Source of the DNA: Clostridiaceae bacterium
GTDB taxonomy: Bacteria > Bacillota > Clostridia > Lachnospirales > Lachnospiraceae
Length of the DNA stretch: 64,000 nucleotides
Assembly: GCA_009911305.1 (NCBI GenBank)
Contig: QXXC01000002.1
Coordinates: forward strand, 177,119 to 241,118
Direction: 5' to 3'
Part shown: piece after piece, positions 8,840 to 18,393 of the stretch
How the letters are laid out: each line of letters opens with the position of its first letter
Position numbering within the stretch: position 1 is the stretch's first letter
Made by a program: the position numbers and the translations under genes
The notes under the pieces: model-generated
The model's database searches: none
Seen by the model: only the letters and a program-made list of their open reading frames with translations
Told to the model about the DNA's origin: nothing

Positions 8840-10114
8840 GTGATTAAAAAAGAAATGATTGCTATGCTGTTAGCAGGCGGACAAGGCAGCCGCCTGGGAG
8901 TCCTGACCCAGAAGGTTGCAAAGCCGGCAGTTTCTTTCGGAGGGAAGTATCGTATCATTGATTTTCCGCTGAGCAACTGCATTAACTCAGGAGTTGACAC
9001 CGTCGGAGTTTTAACACAATACCAGCCGCTGCGCTTGAATGCGCATATCGGTATCGGTATCCCGTGGGATCTGGATCGCAATGTCGGAGGCGTGACGGTG
9101 CTTCCGCCCTATGAGAAGAGCAAGGGAAGCGACTGGTACACAGGTACGGCGAATGCCATTTATCAGAATCTTGAATATATGGAGAACTACAATCCGGAAT
9201 ATGTCCTGATTCTTTCCGGAGATCATATTTACAAGATGGACTATGAGGTGATGCTGGAGTATCACAAGGCAAACAATGCGGATGTGACGATCGCAGCCAT
9301 GCAGGTTCCGATTGAGGAGGCCAGCCGTTTCGGCATCGTAATTACGGATGACAACAACCGCATCACGGAGTTTGAGGAGAAGCCGGAGCACCCGCGCAGC
9401 AACCTTGCCTCCATGGGTATCTACATCTTTAGCTGGCCGGTCCTGCGCGACGCGCTGATTAAGCTGTCCGATGAGCCGGGCTGTGATTTTGGAAAACATA
9501 TCATTCCGTTCTGCCATGCGGCCGGCAAGCGGATATTTGCCTATGAGTACAATGGCTACTGGAAGGACGTAGGGACGCTGGGCTCTTATTGGGAGGCCAA
9601 TATGGAGCTGATTGACATTATTCCGGAATTCAATTTATATGAGGAATACTGGAAGATTTACACAAAGAGCGATATTATCCCCCCGCAGTTTACTTCGGAG
9701 AAATCAAAGGTGGAGCGCAGCATCATCGGAGAGGGCACGGAGATCTACGGCGAGGTGAGCAACTCCGTGATCGGCGCGGGCGTGACGATCGGAGAGGGCG
9801 CGGTCGTGAAGGATTCCATTATCATGAAGGGCAGCGTGATCGGCGCGGGAACCTTTATGGATAAGGCGATTGTGGCTGAGGATGTCGTGATCGGGGAGAA
9901 CGCCCGGATCGGCGTCGGGGAATACGCTCCGAGCAAATACGATCCCAAGGTGTACCAGTTCGATCTGGTGACGATCGGCGAGCGCTCCACTGTCCCGGGC
10001 GGAGTGACGATCGGCAAGAACACGGCGATTTCAGGCGAGACGACGGCAGAGGATTACCATGGCGGAATACTTGAAAGCGGAGACTATATCATAAAGGCAG
10101 GGGGAGTACAATGA
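8840..10114 (+). CDS. glgC: Glucose-1-phosphate adenylyltransferase
   Basis: Makes ADP-glucose from glucose 1-phosphate and ATP, the committed step of bacterial glycogen synthesis. The 424-residue protein has the N-terminal nucleotidyltransferase signature [12 protein letters not shown] with [15 protein letters not shown], the catalytic GDHIYKMDY, and the glucose-1-phosphate region [11 protein letters not shown] left-handed beta-helix of hexapeptide repeats occupies the C-terminal quarter. The start is GTG, preceded by AAGGGGTG. The stop overlaps the glgD ATG by four bases (ATGA), so the two subunits are translationally coupled. Confidence 0.95.
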   Translation: MIKKEMIAMLLAGGQGSRLGVLTQKVAKPAVSFGGKYRIIDFPLSNCINSGVDTVGVLTQYQPLRLNAHIGIGIPWDLDRNVGGVTVLPPYEKSKGSDWYTGTANAIYQNLEYMENYNPEYVLILSGDHIYKMDYEVMLEYHKANNADVTIAAMQVPIEEASRFGIVITDDNNRITEFEEKPEHPRSNLASMGIYIFSWPVLRDALIKLSDEPGCDFGKHIIPFCHAAGKRIFAYEYNGYWKDVGTLGSYWEANMELIDIIPEFNLYEEYWKIYTKSDIIPPQFTSEKSKVERSIIGEGTEIYGEVSNSVIGAGVTIGEGAVVKDSIIMKGSVIGAGTFMDKAIVAEDVVIGENARIGVGEYAPSKYDPKVYQFDLVTIGERSTVPGGVTIGKNTAISGETTAEDYHGGILESGDYIIKAGGVQ

Positions 10115-11232
10115 GAGCAATCGGTATTGTTTTAGCTGGCGGCAACAGCAAGAGAATGAGAGAATTATCCAACAAGAGAGCGATCGCTGCTATGCCTATC
10201 GCAGGCAGCTACCGCAGTGTCGATTTTGCCCTGAGCAATATGAGCAACTCCCACATCCAGAGCGTTGCGGTGCTGACGCAGTATAATTCCCGCTCGCTGA
10301 ACGAGCATTTAAGCTCTTCCAAATGGTGGGATTTCGGGCGCAAGCAGGGCGGCATGTTCGTATTTACGCCGACCATTACAGCAGACAGCAGCGACTGGTA
10401 CAGAGGCACAGCGGACGCGCTCTACCAGAACCTGGATTATTTAAAGAAAAGCCATGAGCCCTACGTGGTTCTGGCAGCCGGGGACGGCATCTACAAGTTA
10501 GATTACAATAAGGTTCTGGAATACCACGTGGAGAAAAAGGCGGACATTACGGTGGTCTGCAAGGATATGGCCCCGGAGGAGGATGTGACGCGCTTCGGCC
10601 TGGTGAAGACAAACGATTCAGGACGGATCATTGATTTTGACGAGAAGCCCATGATTGCAACGTCAAACACGATTTCCTGCGGAATTTATGTTATCCGCCG
10701 CCGCCAGCTCATTGAGCTGATTGAGCGCTGCGCCGCTGAGGATCGCTACGATTTCGTTACGGATATCCTGGTGCGCTATAAGAATTTAAAGAGAATCTAC
10801 GCATACAAGCTCAGTACGTACTGGAACAACATTGCCTCTGTGGACGCTTACTATAAGACGAACATGGATTTCTTAAAGCCGGAAGTGAGAAACTACTTCT
10901 TTAAGGAATATCCGGAGGTTTACTCCAAGGTTGACGATCTTCCCCCGGCAAAGTACAATCCGGGAGCGGTTGTGAAAAACAGCCTTGTATCCAGCGGCTG
11001 CATCCTGAATGGAACCGTAGAAAATTCGGTTCTTTTCAAAAAAGTGTATGTCGGCAACAATTGTGTGATTAAGAACTCGATTGTTCTTAATGACGTATAT
11101 ATTGGGGATAATACTGTAATTGAAAACTGTATCGTAGAGAGCCGCGACACGATCCGAGCTAACACCACACATATCGGCACACCGGATAATCTCAAGATTG
11201 TGATCGAAAAGAACGAGAGATTTACGTTATAA
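10111..11232 (+). CDS. glgD: Glucose-1-phosphate adenylyltransferase regulatory subunit
   Basis: A 373-residue GlgC paralogue that in Firmicutes forms a heterotetramer with GlgC and raises its activity. The N-terminal motif is degenerate, [19 protein letters not shown] in place of the GlgC loop with its KP signature. The catalytic region GDGIYKLDY replaces [10 protein letters not shown]-terminal hexapeptide repeats are present. It overlaps glgC by four bases and is followed by spoVG after 25 bases, so all three genes probably form one transcript. Confidence 0.92.
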   Translation: MRAIGIVLAGGNSKRMRELSNKRAIAAMPIAGSYRSVDFALSNMSNSHIQSVAVLTQYNSRSLNEHLSSSKWWDFGRKQGGMFVFTPTITADSSDWYRGTADALYQNLDYLKKSHEPYVVLAAGDGIYKLDYNKVLEYHVEKKADITVVCKDMAPEEDVTRFGLVKTNDSGRIIDFDEKPMIATSNTISCGIYVIRRRQLIELIERCAAEDRYDFVTDILVRYKNLKRIYAYKLSTYWNNIASVDAYYKTNMDFLKPEVRNYFFKEYPEVYSKVDDLPPAKYNPGAVVKNSLVSSGCILNGTVENSVLFKKVYVGNNCVIKNSIVLNDVYIGDNTVIENCIVESRDTIRANTTHIGTPDNLKIVIEKNERFTL

Positions 11233-11257
11233 AGAAACAGACGGAGAGGGAAAAAAT

Positions 11258-11539
11258 ATGCAGATTACGGACGTTAGAGTAAGGAGGATTGAAAAAGAAG
11301 GAAAGATGAAGGCCATTGTGTCTATCACTCTTGACAATGAGTTTGTGGTTCATGATATCAAGGTAATAGAGGGAGAAAAAGGCCTTTTCATTGCTATGCC
11401 GAGCCGCAAAGCTGCAGACGGAGAATACCGTGATATCGCCCATCCGATTAATTCCGGCACACGCGATATGATACAGAGTATTATTCTTGCCAAATATGAA
11501 GCGACGGCCCTTGAGATGGCGGAAGAAGCCAGCGAGTAA
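11258..11539 (+). CDS. spoVG: Septation/RNA-binding regulator SpoVG
   Basis: A 93-residue SpoVG, close to full family length. The conserved core is visible in [30 protein letters not shown] sequence (here [20 protein letters not shown]), and FIAMPSRK followed by DIAHPI. SpoVG family proteins bind nucleic acids and affect sporulation septation and other genes. The ATG follows GGAGAGGG. With only 25 bases after glgD there is no room for a separate promoter, so expression is likely linked to glycogen synthesis. A hairpin ends the unit. Confidence 0.95.
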   Translation: MQITDVRVRRIEKEGKMKAIVSITLDNEFVVHDIKVIEGEKGLFIAMPSRKAADGEYRDIAHPINSGTRDMIQSIILAKYEATALEMAEEASE

Positions 11540-11583
11540 TACAGCGGCGGGACGGCGTGGATAACGTTTAAAATTTAGAAGCT

Positions 11584-11616
11584 ATACTCCGGCTGTCGAA
11601 CAGGCGGCCGGAGTAT
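11584..11616 (+). terminator. Hairpin terminator after spoVG
   Basis: Ten-base arms ATACTCCGGC and GCCGGAGTAT are perfectly complementary around a 13-base loop. The following sequence TTATGTTATG is only partly T-rich, so it may be a leaky terminator. Confidence 0.55.
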
Positions 11617-11695
11617 TTATGTTATGTATAGCCTCTGGCTTTCAGACAAAATAAGATAAGTTACTGCTTTATTTACAAAATAAGGAGGCATAAAA

Positions 11696-13177
11696 ATGAG
11701 CGGTACGGTTTTTTCTCTGATCCCTCCTGTCGTGGCGATTGCTCTGGCGCTGGCCACAAAGGAGGTTTATCTGTCCCTGCTGATTGGGATTCTTTCCGGG
11801 GCGGTTCTCTATGTGGGGCCTAACCCGCTTCATGCAGTGGAAACCATGATTTCTATCATGGGTGATAAGATAGGCGGAAATGTCAATATTCTGCTGTTTT
11901 TATCGTTTTTGGGCATCGTGGTCGCTCTGATAACCAAGTCGGGCGCATCGAAGGCATACGGAGAATGGGCCTCCCGTTCGATTAAAAGCAAAAAGGGAGC
12001 GCTTCTGTCCACGATGTTTCTCGGCTCCCTGATATTTGTTGACGACTATTTTAACTGCCTGACGGTCGGCACGGTGATGCGGCCGGTGACGGACAAACAC
12101 AAGATCAGCAGGGCAAAGCTGGCGTATATCATTGACGCCACCGCGGCCCCGGTGTGTATCATTGCCCCCATCTCAAGCTGGGCGGCGGCGGTGGGCTCGT
12201 CCCTTCCGGAGGGCAGCGGCGTGGACGGCTTTAACCTGTTCCTGCGCACGATTCCCTTTAATCTCTATGCGATTCTGACCATCATCTTTATGCTGGTTAT
12301 GATTCTGGGCGGCTTTGATTTTTCGGCGATGAAGCGGTATGATGAAAAGGTGGAGAGGGACGGCTTTGAGAAGACGGTGGAGGCGGATGCCTATACGGTA
12401 GCCGGAAATGGCAAAGTGATGGACCTGATTGCTCCGATCGCTGTTCTGATCCTGTTCTGCATCGCGGCCATGCTGTATACAGGCGGCATACTTGAGGGGG
12501 CAAACCTGATTGATGCGTTTGCAAACTGTGATTCCTCCTTAAGCCTGGTTCTGGGATCGTTTTTTACTCTGGTATTTATTTTTATCTTTTATCTGGCGAG
12601 AAGAGTGCTGCGTTTCAATGAGTTCTGCGAAACCTTTGGGATCGGGGTAAAGGCCATGATCCCGGCAATCATGATCTTAAGCCTTGCGTGGACGCTTTCC
12701 GGCATCTGCAGCGCAGATTATCTGAATATCGGCGGCTATGTAAAAGAGGTGGTGAGCGGCAGCGCCCTGGTAGGAGCGCTGATGCCTGCGATTATGTTTG
12801 CAGTGGCCTCCGGCCTGGCATTTTCGACGGGAACCTCATGGGGGACCTTTGGCATACTGATCCCGATCGCCTTTGCTGTGGTCGGGGCGGATAACATGGA
12901 TGCACTGACGATTTCCACGGCCTCGATTCTGGCCGGAGCAGTGTGCGGCGATCATATTTCCCCGATTTCAGACACGACGATCCTGGCCTCAGCGGGAGCG
13001 CAGTGCGATCACATTAACCATGTTTCCACGCAGATCCCGTATGTGCTCTGTGTGGCGGCCTGCTGCTTTGTGGGATATCTGGCGGCGGGGATTACCGGAA
13101 ACGGATGGGTTGGAACAGGCGTCGGCCTGGCGCTCCTGTCGGCGGCGCTGTTTGTGATTAAAAACAGGGCAATGTAG
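11696..13177 (+). CDS. NhaC-family Na+/H+ antiporter
   Basis: A polytopic inner-membrane protein of 493 residues with about a dozen hydrophobic helices. Family hallmarks include FVDDYFNCLTVGTVMRP in the first half and FSTGTSWGTFGILIPIAFA then CGDHISPISDTTILAS in the second half. Members exchange Na+ for protons, though some NhaC-like proteins carry organic anions or amino acids. The ATG follows AAGGAGGC. The diguanylate cyclase gene starts 46 bases after the stop with no terminator between, so they may be cotranscribed. The exact substrate is not readable from the sequence. Confidence 0.88.
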   Translation: MSGTVFSLIPPVVAIALALATKEVYLSLLIGILSGAVLYVGPNPLHAVETMISIMGDKIGGNVNILLFLSFLGIVVALITKSGASKAYGEWASRSIKSKKGALLSTMFLGSLIFVDDYFNCLTVGTVMRPVTDKHKISRAKLAYIIDATAAPVCIIAPISSWAAAVGSSLPEGSGVDGFNLFLRTIPFNLYAILTIIFMLVMILGGFDFSAMKRYDEKVERDGFEKTVEADAYTVAGNGKVMDLIAPIAVLILFCIAAMLYTGGILEGANLIDAFANCDSSLSLVLGSFFTLVFIFIFYLARRVLRFNEFCETFGIGVKAMIPAIMILSLAWTLSGICSADYLNIGGYVKEVVSGSALVGALMPAIMFAVASGLAFSTGTSWGTFGILIPIAFAVVGADNMDALTISTASILAGAVCGDHISPISDTTILASAGAQCDHINHVSTQIPYVLCVAACCFVGYLAAGITGNGWVGTGVGLALLSAALFVIKNRAM

Positions 13178-13223
13178 CCGCCCAGGCAGACGGCTGCATC
13201 CTGTGTGAAGGAGGTGAGGAATC

Positions 13224-14666
13224 GTGCGGGGCAGAGGACAGAACGGGCGTCTGAAGCGTTTTGTGGTGGTATTGATTTTTCTGCTTGGCATTTTGGTGGC
13301 GAACGGTTTTTTGTATTACAGGGTATTTAAAAGCTGGGTTTCCTATCAGACAGAAGTTGCGCTGCGCAAATATAATGATATCGGGATGATTGTGCTGCGC
13401 GCTACGCTGGACAGCCGGGCGGAACGCCTCCGGATTATGGCCTCCTTCTGCGGCGGTGAACAGGGAGAGAGCCGGGAAAAATGGGCAAAGGCCATCTGTA
13501 GCTGCACAGGCGCCGGGGCCCGTATAGGCGCGGCTGATATGGACGGGGCGCTCTGGTACGGGAATTCGGAGAACAGGGATATTTCGGAGTTTGAGTATTA
13601 CAAAAGGATTATGGCCGGGGAGAAGGTGGCATACGAGATTCGGCCGTCCGGCTTTTCCGGGGACGGCAGCCTGGTGATCGCAGTGCCGCGCTACGGGGCG
13701 GACGGCAGTGTCATCGGCGTGCTGTGTGAGGAATATAATTGTGTCGAGCTTGGGAATTCTTTAAATTCGATTGACCGGATTGACAGCGGCGCGACGCTGG
13801 TGATCAATGAAAAGGGAGACGTGGTTTTCAGCTATGCGGGGATGAATGCATTTTCTGATTTTTATGAGATGATGGAAGGCATGGATCACCGCGGGAAGGA
13901 TGCAGTGGAATTGCTGAAAGCCTCTATCCGGAATAAAGAAAAGGGATTTTTGGAGTACGTCAGCGGTAAGCGCAGGCGGCTTTTGTATCATCAGCCGGCG
14001 GGCGTGGAAAACTGGTGCATCATTTCTCTGGTGGATGCTCAGGCGTACCAGACAGAAAAGGGAGCAATGCGCCGGGATCTGGTCTTTATTTCCACTATAA
14101 CGATTCTCTGCTTTATCGGAGTGGCGGTTCTGGCAGGTATGATCATGTACCAGATACGCCAGGAGACGGAAAAAGGAAAACGCGATTTTCTGACGGATGT
14201 GTATGACAGGAAGACGGCGAGATACATGCTGGAGCGCCATCTGGAGAAGGGAGGAAGCGGATGCTGCTTTTTCCTGGATATTGACAATTTCAAAAACATC
14301 AATGACACCAAGGGCCACGTGGCCGGCGACCGGGCGCTGCAGAATTGCGCCGCCCTGCTCAAACGGGAGGTCCGCCATGACGATGTAGTGAGCCGGTATG
14401 GCGGCGACGAATTCTGTATCTGGCTGTGGGAGCTGCGCGACGAGTTCATCGTGCGTGGTATCGCAGAGCGCCTTGTTCAGACCTTCCGGGACGAGGCGGA
14501 ATATACGATCAGCATGGGTGTTTCTTTCTTCGCGAAGGGAGACGCTTATGAGGATGTGATCAAGCGGGCGGATCGGGCGCTCTATTTTGCCAAGGAGAAC
14601 GGCAGGAATCAGTTTGCATTTCTTCCGGAACATGAGCAGGATGCGCAGGGGTGCGGGACAGTCTGA
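13224..14666 (+). CDS. Membrane-bound diguanylate cyclase with extracellular sensor domain
   Basis: A 480-residue protein predicted to make cyclic di-GMP from two GTP. One membrane helix lies at about residues 13-33, followed by an extracellular sensor segment of about 250 residues resembling a dCACHE/PAS-like fold. A second helix at about 288-312 leads into the cytoplasmic GGDEF domain. The active-site loop RYGGDEF is intact near residue 393, with the metal-site region FFLDIDNFKNIND. The product-inhibition site RxxD is present as RHDD just before it. The start is GTG after GAAGGAGGTGAGG. It is the only cyclic-dinucleotide enzyme in the window, upstream of PilZ and ComFB receptor candidates. 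Confidence 0.9.
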   Translation: MRGRGQNGRLKRFVVVLIFLLGILVANGFLYYRVFKSWVSYQTEVALRKYNDIGMIVLRATLDSRAERLRIMASFCGGEQGESREKWAKAICSCTGAGARIGAADMDGALWYGNSENRDISEFEYYKRIMAGEKVAYEIRPSGFSGDGSLVIAVPRYGADGSVIGVLCEEYNCVELGNSLNSIDRIDSGATLVINEKGDVVFSYAGMNAFSDFYEMMEGMDHRGKDAVELLKASIRNKEKGFLEYVSGKRRRLLYHQPAGVENWCIISLVDAQAYQTEKGAMRRDLVFISTITILCFIGVAVLAGMIMYQIRQETEKGKRDFLTDVYDRKTARYMLERHLEKGGSGCCFFLDIDNFKNINDTKGHVAGDRALQNCAALLKREVRHDDVVSRYGGDEFCIWLWELRDEFIVRGIAERLVQTFRDEAEYTISMGVSFFAKGDAYEDVIKRADRALYFAKENGRNQFAFLPEHEQDAQGCGTV

Positions 14667-14681
14667 GACAGGGCTGTATAT

Positions 14682-14729
14682 AAAAAAGGGAAATCCCATG
14701 GGAGTGTGTTCCGGGGATTTCCCTTTTTT
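14682..14729. terminator. Bidirectional intrinsic terminator
   Basis: The arms AAAAAAGGGAAATCCC and GGGATTTCCCTTTTTT are fully complementary around a 16-base loop. Runs of six A and six T at the outer ends provide T-tracts in both directions. It lies between the convergent diguanylate cyclase and dehydrogenase operons. Confidence 0.9.
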
Positions 14730-14790
14730 ATGCACACGGGCGTACCCGGCGCGCAGGCGGGGAAGATCCTCTTCCCTGCTCAATGATTGC

Positions 14791-15936
14791 TTAGACAACA
14801 GCGGGCTCTAACAGGAGCTTTCCTGTCTTATAGCGTTCCTGACTGAACATGCGGATGTCCATGGTGTCCTCCTGGCGCGCCAGATGGTTGGCCATGAGGA
14901 TTGCGATGCGCGGCGCGACCATAAAGCCGTGGCCGGAGAAGCCGCAGACACTGTAAAAGCCCCGGGCCTCCTTTGCCTCATCGATAATGGGGTTGCGGTC
15001 CGGACTCAAGTCATACTGCCCGGCCCACTGACGAACCACATTGAGCTTGCGCAGGATGGGCAGCGCTTCGCACATCACAGCGCAGTTTTTCTCCAGGAAC
15101 TGCCAGCTTGATTTGAAGTTAAAGCTGGGCTCTTCCTTGGGGCCGATTCCCATGACAAAGCTGCCGTGCGGGGTCTGCTGCACGTAATAGGAGCGGTGGA
15201 AGGACATCACCATACAGTCAATGAGCGGGGCCACGGGCTCTGTCACAAGGGCCTGGTGGCGTTCCGATACAATGGGGAGCTCCTCGCCGGCCATCTTTGC
15301 CAGCTCCGGGGCGCGGACATTGGCGCAGTTGATCACCGTGGAAGCCTCAAATGTACCCTTTGTGGTTTCGACGCCTGCGATATGCCCGCCGCGGATGATG
15401 AGGCCCGTGGCCTCTGTGTAGGTCAAAAACTCCACGCCCATCCGTCTGGCTCCCTGGGCGTATGCCTGGGTGCAGTGGAAGGGATCTGCATGTCCGTCCT
15501 TCTGGCAGAAAGTGGCTCCGAACATGCCCTCCGTGTTCAGATAGGGAACGATCTCCTTTGCCTCTTTCAGATCAACGGCCCGTGAGTCAATGCCAAGGGA
15601 GTGCTGAACCTTTAAGTTCTCCTGGAACTGCGCCCATTCCTTTTCGGTGTAGGCCACGAGCAGATATCCGCCCTGATGAAGGCCGCAGCTATGCTTGTAG
15701 CCGGTGTACTCCTCCAGATTTTCAAAAATGTGGGTGCTCTCCATGGCGATGCGGGCGTTAAGCTCGGATCCCCACTGCTGGCGGATGCCGGCCCCGCAGC
15801 GCCCGGTGGCGCCGGAGGATAAATAGCCTTTTTCGATCAGGAGCACATCCGTAATGCCCCGCTTGGCCAGCTCAAACGCAGTGGCGCATCCGACAATACC
15901 GCCGCCGATGATAATTACGTCATAGCCTTTTTTCAT
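14791..15936 (-). CDS. FAD-dependent amine/amino acid dehydrogenase catalytic subunit
   Basis: A 381-residue DAO-family flavoprotein like sarcosine oxidase beta, HcnC or D-hydroxyproline dehydrogenase beta. The N-terminal dinucleotide fold reads DVIIIGGGIVGCATAFELA, followed by SSGATGRCGAGIRQQW. The C-terminus has GQYDLSPDRNPIID and GFSGHGFMVAPRIA, the second FAD-binding part. It is the last of five overlapping minus-strand genes, its ATG overlapping the stop of the 2Fe-2S gene by four bases. The complex probably oxidises an amine or cyclic imino acid and passes electrons through the flavin and Fe-S partners. The substrate is unknown. Confidence 0.82.
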   Translation of the reverse strand: MKKGYDVIIIGGGIVGCATAFELAKRGITDVLLIEKGYLSSGATGRCGAGIRQQWGSELNARIAMESTHIFENLEEYTGYKHSCGLHQGGYLLVAYTEKEWAQFQENLKVQHSLGIDSRAVDLKEAKEIVPYLNTEGMFGATFCQKDGHADPFHCTQAYAQGARRMGVEFLTYTEATGLIIRGGHIAGVETTKGTFEASTVINCANVRAPELAKMAGEELPIVSERHQALVTEPVAPLIDCMVMSFHRSYYVQQTPHGSFVMGIGPKEEPSFNFKSSWQFLEKNCAVMCEALPILRKLNVVRQWAGQYDLSPDRNPIIDEAKEARGFYSVCGFSGHGFMVAPRIAILMANHLARQEDTMDIRMFSQERYKTGKLLLEPAVV

Positions 15937-16223
15937 TCCTCTGCGCCTCCTTCCTTATAAGCGTCCGCCAGAACGCCCATACGGATGGGTTTTGTGGGCG
16001 GGCGGAAGGTCGTCATCAGGACCTCCTCCATAGGAATCCCATAATAGGAGGAGAGCTCCTGGGCAATGAGCATGCGGCAGGTGCGTCCCTGGCAGGGGCC
16101 CATGCCGGCCCTGGTTACACGCTTAATCTCGTCAATGGTGCAGTAACCGGCTTTGATGCAGTCGAGAATCGCTTCCCTGGTCAAATCCTCGCACCGGCAG
16201 AGAATCGTATTTTTATCGTCCAT
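15933..16223 (-). CDS. BFD-like [2Fe-2S] protein
   Basis: A 96-residue stand-alone BFD-like domain. The four cluster cysteines appear as ILCRCEDL near residue 10 and GMGPCQGRTCRM near residue 43. In most related dehydrogenases (HcnB, NirB, sarcosine oxidase alpha) this domain is fused to the FAD/NAD subunit; here it is separate. It overlaps the ferredoxin gene upstream by 11 bases and the FAD subunit gene downstream by four. It probably carries electrons between the flavins of the complex. Confidence 0.85.
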   Translation of the reverse strand: MDDKNTILCRCEDLTREAILDCIKAGYCTIDEIKRVTRAGMGPCQGRTCRMLIAQELSSYYGIPMEEVLMTTFRPPTKPIRMGVLADAYKEGGAEE

Positions 16224-16716
16224 CCTGATAACCTCCTGCCTTGATATTCCGGACCTCCATGGCCAGCTCTTTCGGAACGGCCAGGGTTACGGTCCAGGTC
16301 ATGTTTTTCTTCCCTCCGGAGACTGCCTTTACAACCGGGAACCATCCCAGTTCCTCGCCGGAACGGCTTAAACCGCAGGCAAGCTGTCCCTCCTTTGGAA
16401 CCGGAAGAAACTCAAAGGGAAGCTTCACAAGCGCCTCTGTGTCGCTGTAGGTTTTGTCAACCACGAAAATAGCCAGGCCGGGGCATCTCGCGATGCACGC
16501 GCCGCAGCCGTTGCAGACGTCAAAATCGATCCTTGGGGTTTCGTTTATATCCGGCTCTACCCGGATCGCTTTCTTCACGCAGGCCTTTGTGCAGGGATTG
16601 CAGGGGATCTTCTGAAAGCATTCCGCGATGGCGACCGCTCCCTTGGCAAAGCGCTCCTTTGGAGGGGTAACGCTTAAAATGTCTTCCGCTGTGGGAATTC
16701 CGTTTTGAATTAACAT
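16213..16716 (-). CDS. 4Fe-4S ferredoxin-type subunit
   Basis: A 167-residue protein with two cysteine clusters. The second is a complete [4Fe-4S] motif, CNGCGACIARCPG. The first, IPCNPCTKAC, is close to a cluster motif but shortened. A C-terminal half of about 85 residues without recognised motifs follows. It overlaps the FAD/NAD subunit gene by seven bases and the BFD-like gene by 11. As part of the five-gene operon it is likely an electron carrier to ferredoxin or a quinone-independent acceptor, an inference from context. Confidence 0.8.
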   Translation of the reverse strand: MLIQNGIPTAEDILSVTPPKERFAKGAVAIAECFQKIPCNPCTKACVKKAIRVEPDINETPRIDFDVCNGCGACIARCPGLAIFVVDKTYSDTEALVKLPFEFLPVPKEGQLACGLSRSGEELGWFPVVKAVSGGKKNMTWTVTLAVPKELAMEVRNIKAGGYQDGR

Positions 16717-17825
16717 ACCGCTTGTCCTCCCTTCTTTGAAGCCAGCAGTCCGGAAGCCTTTGTAAGGCCCGCCAGGATCCTTGCGCCTGCGGGGCCGGAG
16801 CGCAGCTCCGAAAGCTCGGCTGCCGCCGCTGCCTTAAGCTCCCTGGCCCGCTCCGCCTCATAGCCCAGGCTTTCCGCGGCCGCGAAGCCGGCAAGACGTC
16901 CCTCTACCATGGCGGAGGACGCCTCCTCAATGCCGGACACATCCCCGGCGGCATAGATGCCGGAAACGGTTGTCTCCAGATTTTCATCGACTAAGGGCAC
17001 ATGGCCGGATAATTCGCGGATAAACGCCATCTCGCAGCCCGCCTGCCAGCAGAGTTCGGTCAGGGGCGTTAAGCCAACGGCGAGACACAGGGTATCACAG
17101 GCGATCTCTTCCTCTGTGCCCGGGATTTGCTGCCAGTTATCATCCAGCTTACAGATGGTAACGCCCTCCAGCTTTCCGTTTCCATGCGCTTCCTTTACGG
17201 TGTAGCCGGTGCGGATCGGAACGCCCGCGCGGCGGATCTTGGAGGCATGCACCAGGTAGCCGCCGATTTTAGGAGCTGCCTCAATCACGCCGGCCACCTC
17301 AACGCCTGCCTGCATGAGCTGGTAGGATACGATCAGGCCGATATTTCCGGCGCCCACCATCAGGACGCGTTCGGCAGGCCTGACACCCGCCACATTCATC
17401 AGGGTCTGCACCGCGCCTGCGCCGTAGATGCCCGGGAGGTCATTGCCCGGGAAGGCGAGGAATTTCTCAGATGCGCCTGTGGTGACAATGGTCTTTTGGG
17501 GGCGGATCTTGATGTGCCGGTTATCGTGGAGCACAGTGACGATGCCGTCCTCATAGATGCCGAGCACGGTGGCTTCTGTTAAGATTTCAATATTCGGATC
17601 CGCCAGCGCGTTCTCCACCAGAAGCCTGCCGATATGTATGCCGCGATCTCCGGCGTACTGCTTTTCAGAGCCGAAGAATTTGTGGGTCTGCTTCACGAGC
17701 TGCCCGCCGGGGACATAGTCCCTTTCGCAGACCAGAACCCTGGCTCCCAGAGAAGCGGCTGCCGCGGCTGCGCACAGACCTGCGGGACCTCCGCCGATAA
17801 CAAGGATCTCAGCCTCTCTAATCAT
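16710..17825 (-). CDS. FAD/NAD(P)-binding oxidoreductase subunit (HcnB/sarcosine oxidase alpha-like)
   Basis: A pyridine-nucleotide-disulphide-oxidoreductase-type flavoprotein of about 371 residues. The first Rossmann motif is ILVIGGGPAGLCAAAAAA and the second is VLMVGAGNIGLIVSYQLMQ. An FAD-contact segment near the C-terminus reads GIYAAGDVSG. I chose the ATG at 17825, preceded by AAAGGGGGTT, over an in-frame start 36 bases upstream that lies within the previous gene. It lacks the C-terminal BFD domain usual in this subunit; that domain is encoded separately two genes downstream. It overlaps the upstream gene by eight bases. Confidence 0.85.
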   Translation of the reverse strand: MIREAEILVIGGGPAGLCAAAAAASLGARVLVCERDYVPGGQLVKQTHKFFGSEKQYAGDRGIHIGRLLVENALADPNIEILTEATVLGIYEDGIVTVLHDNRHIKIRPQKTIVTTGASEKFLAFPGNDLPGIYGAGAVQTLMNVAGVRPAERVLMVGAGNIGLIVSYQLMQAGVEVAGVIEAAPKIGGYLVHASKIRRAGVPIRTGYTVKEAHGNGKLEGVTICKLDDNWQQIPGTEEEIACDTLCLAVGLTPLTELCWQAGCEMAFIRELSGHVPLVDENLETTVSGIYAAGDVSGIEEASSAMVEGRLAGFAAAESLGYEAERARELKAAAAAELSELRSGPAGARILAGLTKASGLLASKKGGQAVC

Positions 17826-18129
17826 TCCGGATAACCCCCTTTCCCTCCTGCTCCTCCACATGCATGCCGGCCTTTACCTTTGTCACGCACACGCGCACAT
17901 TGGGCTGTCCGTCCACGGTCATAAAACAGGAAGAACAGTTGCCGATCGCGCAGAATAACCCTCTGGGCCGGTGCAGCTCAGGGCTGTGACCAAGAGTCCG
18001 GACGCCGGCCGCGTGGAGCGCAGCGGCAATCGTTTCCTCTGTGTATCCCTCAATTTCCTGGCCGTTGTAGAAAAAGGAGACCTTTTCACCGCGGTCGAAT
18101 TCCAGGATGGGATGCTGATCAATTCTCAT
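17818..18129 (-). CDS. Small [2Fe-2S] subunit (HcnA/sarcosine oxidase-type)
   Basis: A 103-residue (2Fe-2S)-binding protein, first gene of the five-gene dehydrogenase operon. Cluster cysteines are seen in LFCAIGNCSSCFMTVDG and, further on, VRVCVTKV. This is the plant-ferredoxin-like subunit of heteromeric amine dehydrogenases such as HcnA or LhpF. The ATG follows AGGGAGGAG. The stop lies inside the start region of the next gene. Confidence 0.85.
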   Translation of the reverse strand: MRIDQHPILEFDRGEKVSFFYNGQEIEGYTEETIAAALHAAGVRTLGHSPELHRPRGLFCAIGNCSSCFMTVDGQPNVRVCVTKVKAGMHVEEQEGKGVIRND

Positions 18130-18393
18130 AGATTCTCCTCCCTTTCATCTTGATGTACTGCCGGAGCCTCTCTGCTCCTGCTTCTGCAGTCGATGTCCCA
18201 TTAAGTACATCTTGCTATGTAACGTAAGTTTAGCACATTATAAATGAAAAAAACAGGATAAATTTCTGTAAATCAGATTTATATGAACCGCAACACAATA
18301 TCTTACTATACCGGCAGGATTTACAATCAGAGGAAAATTTGCTATGATACCCTCTGGGGCGTCTGTTCCAAACGACGCCTGAAATGAAGGGTT
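18130..18393. other. Divergent intergenic region, dehydrogenase operon versus chromate transporter
   Basis: The 264-base gap carries a good plus-strand promoter for the transporter genes. For the minus-strand operon a perfect TATAAT is found at 18242-18237, but no matching -35 box is visible at 16-18 bases, so that promoter may need an activator. Confidence 0.4.
18320..18348 (+). promoter_or_regulatory. Sigma-A promoter of the chromate transporter pair
   Basis: TTTACA at 18320-18325, a 17-base spacer and TATGAT at 18343-18348 with TG at 18340-18341 form an extended -10 promoter. Transcription would start near 18355, about 40 bases before the first gene. Confidence 0.7.

Noticed and set aside
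18237..18242. TATAAT as a complete promoter for the dehydrogenase operon
   Set aside because: No -35 box at suitable spacing and no extended -10; recorded only as a possible half.
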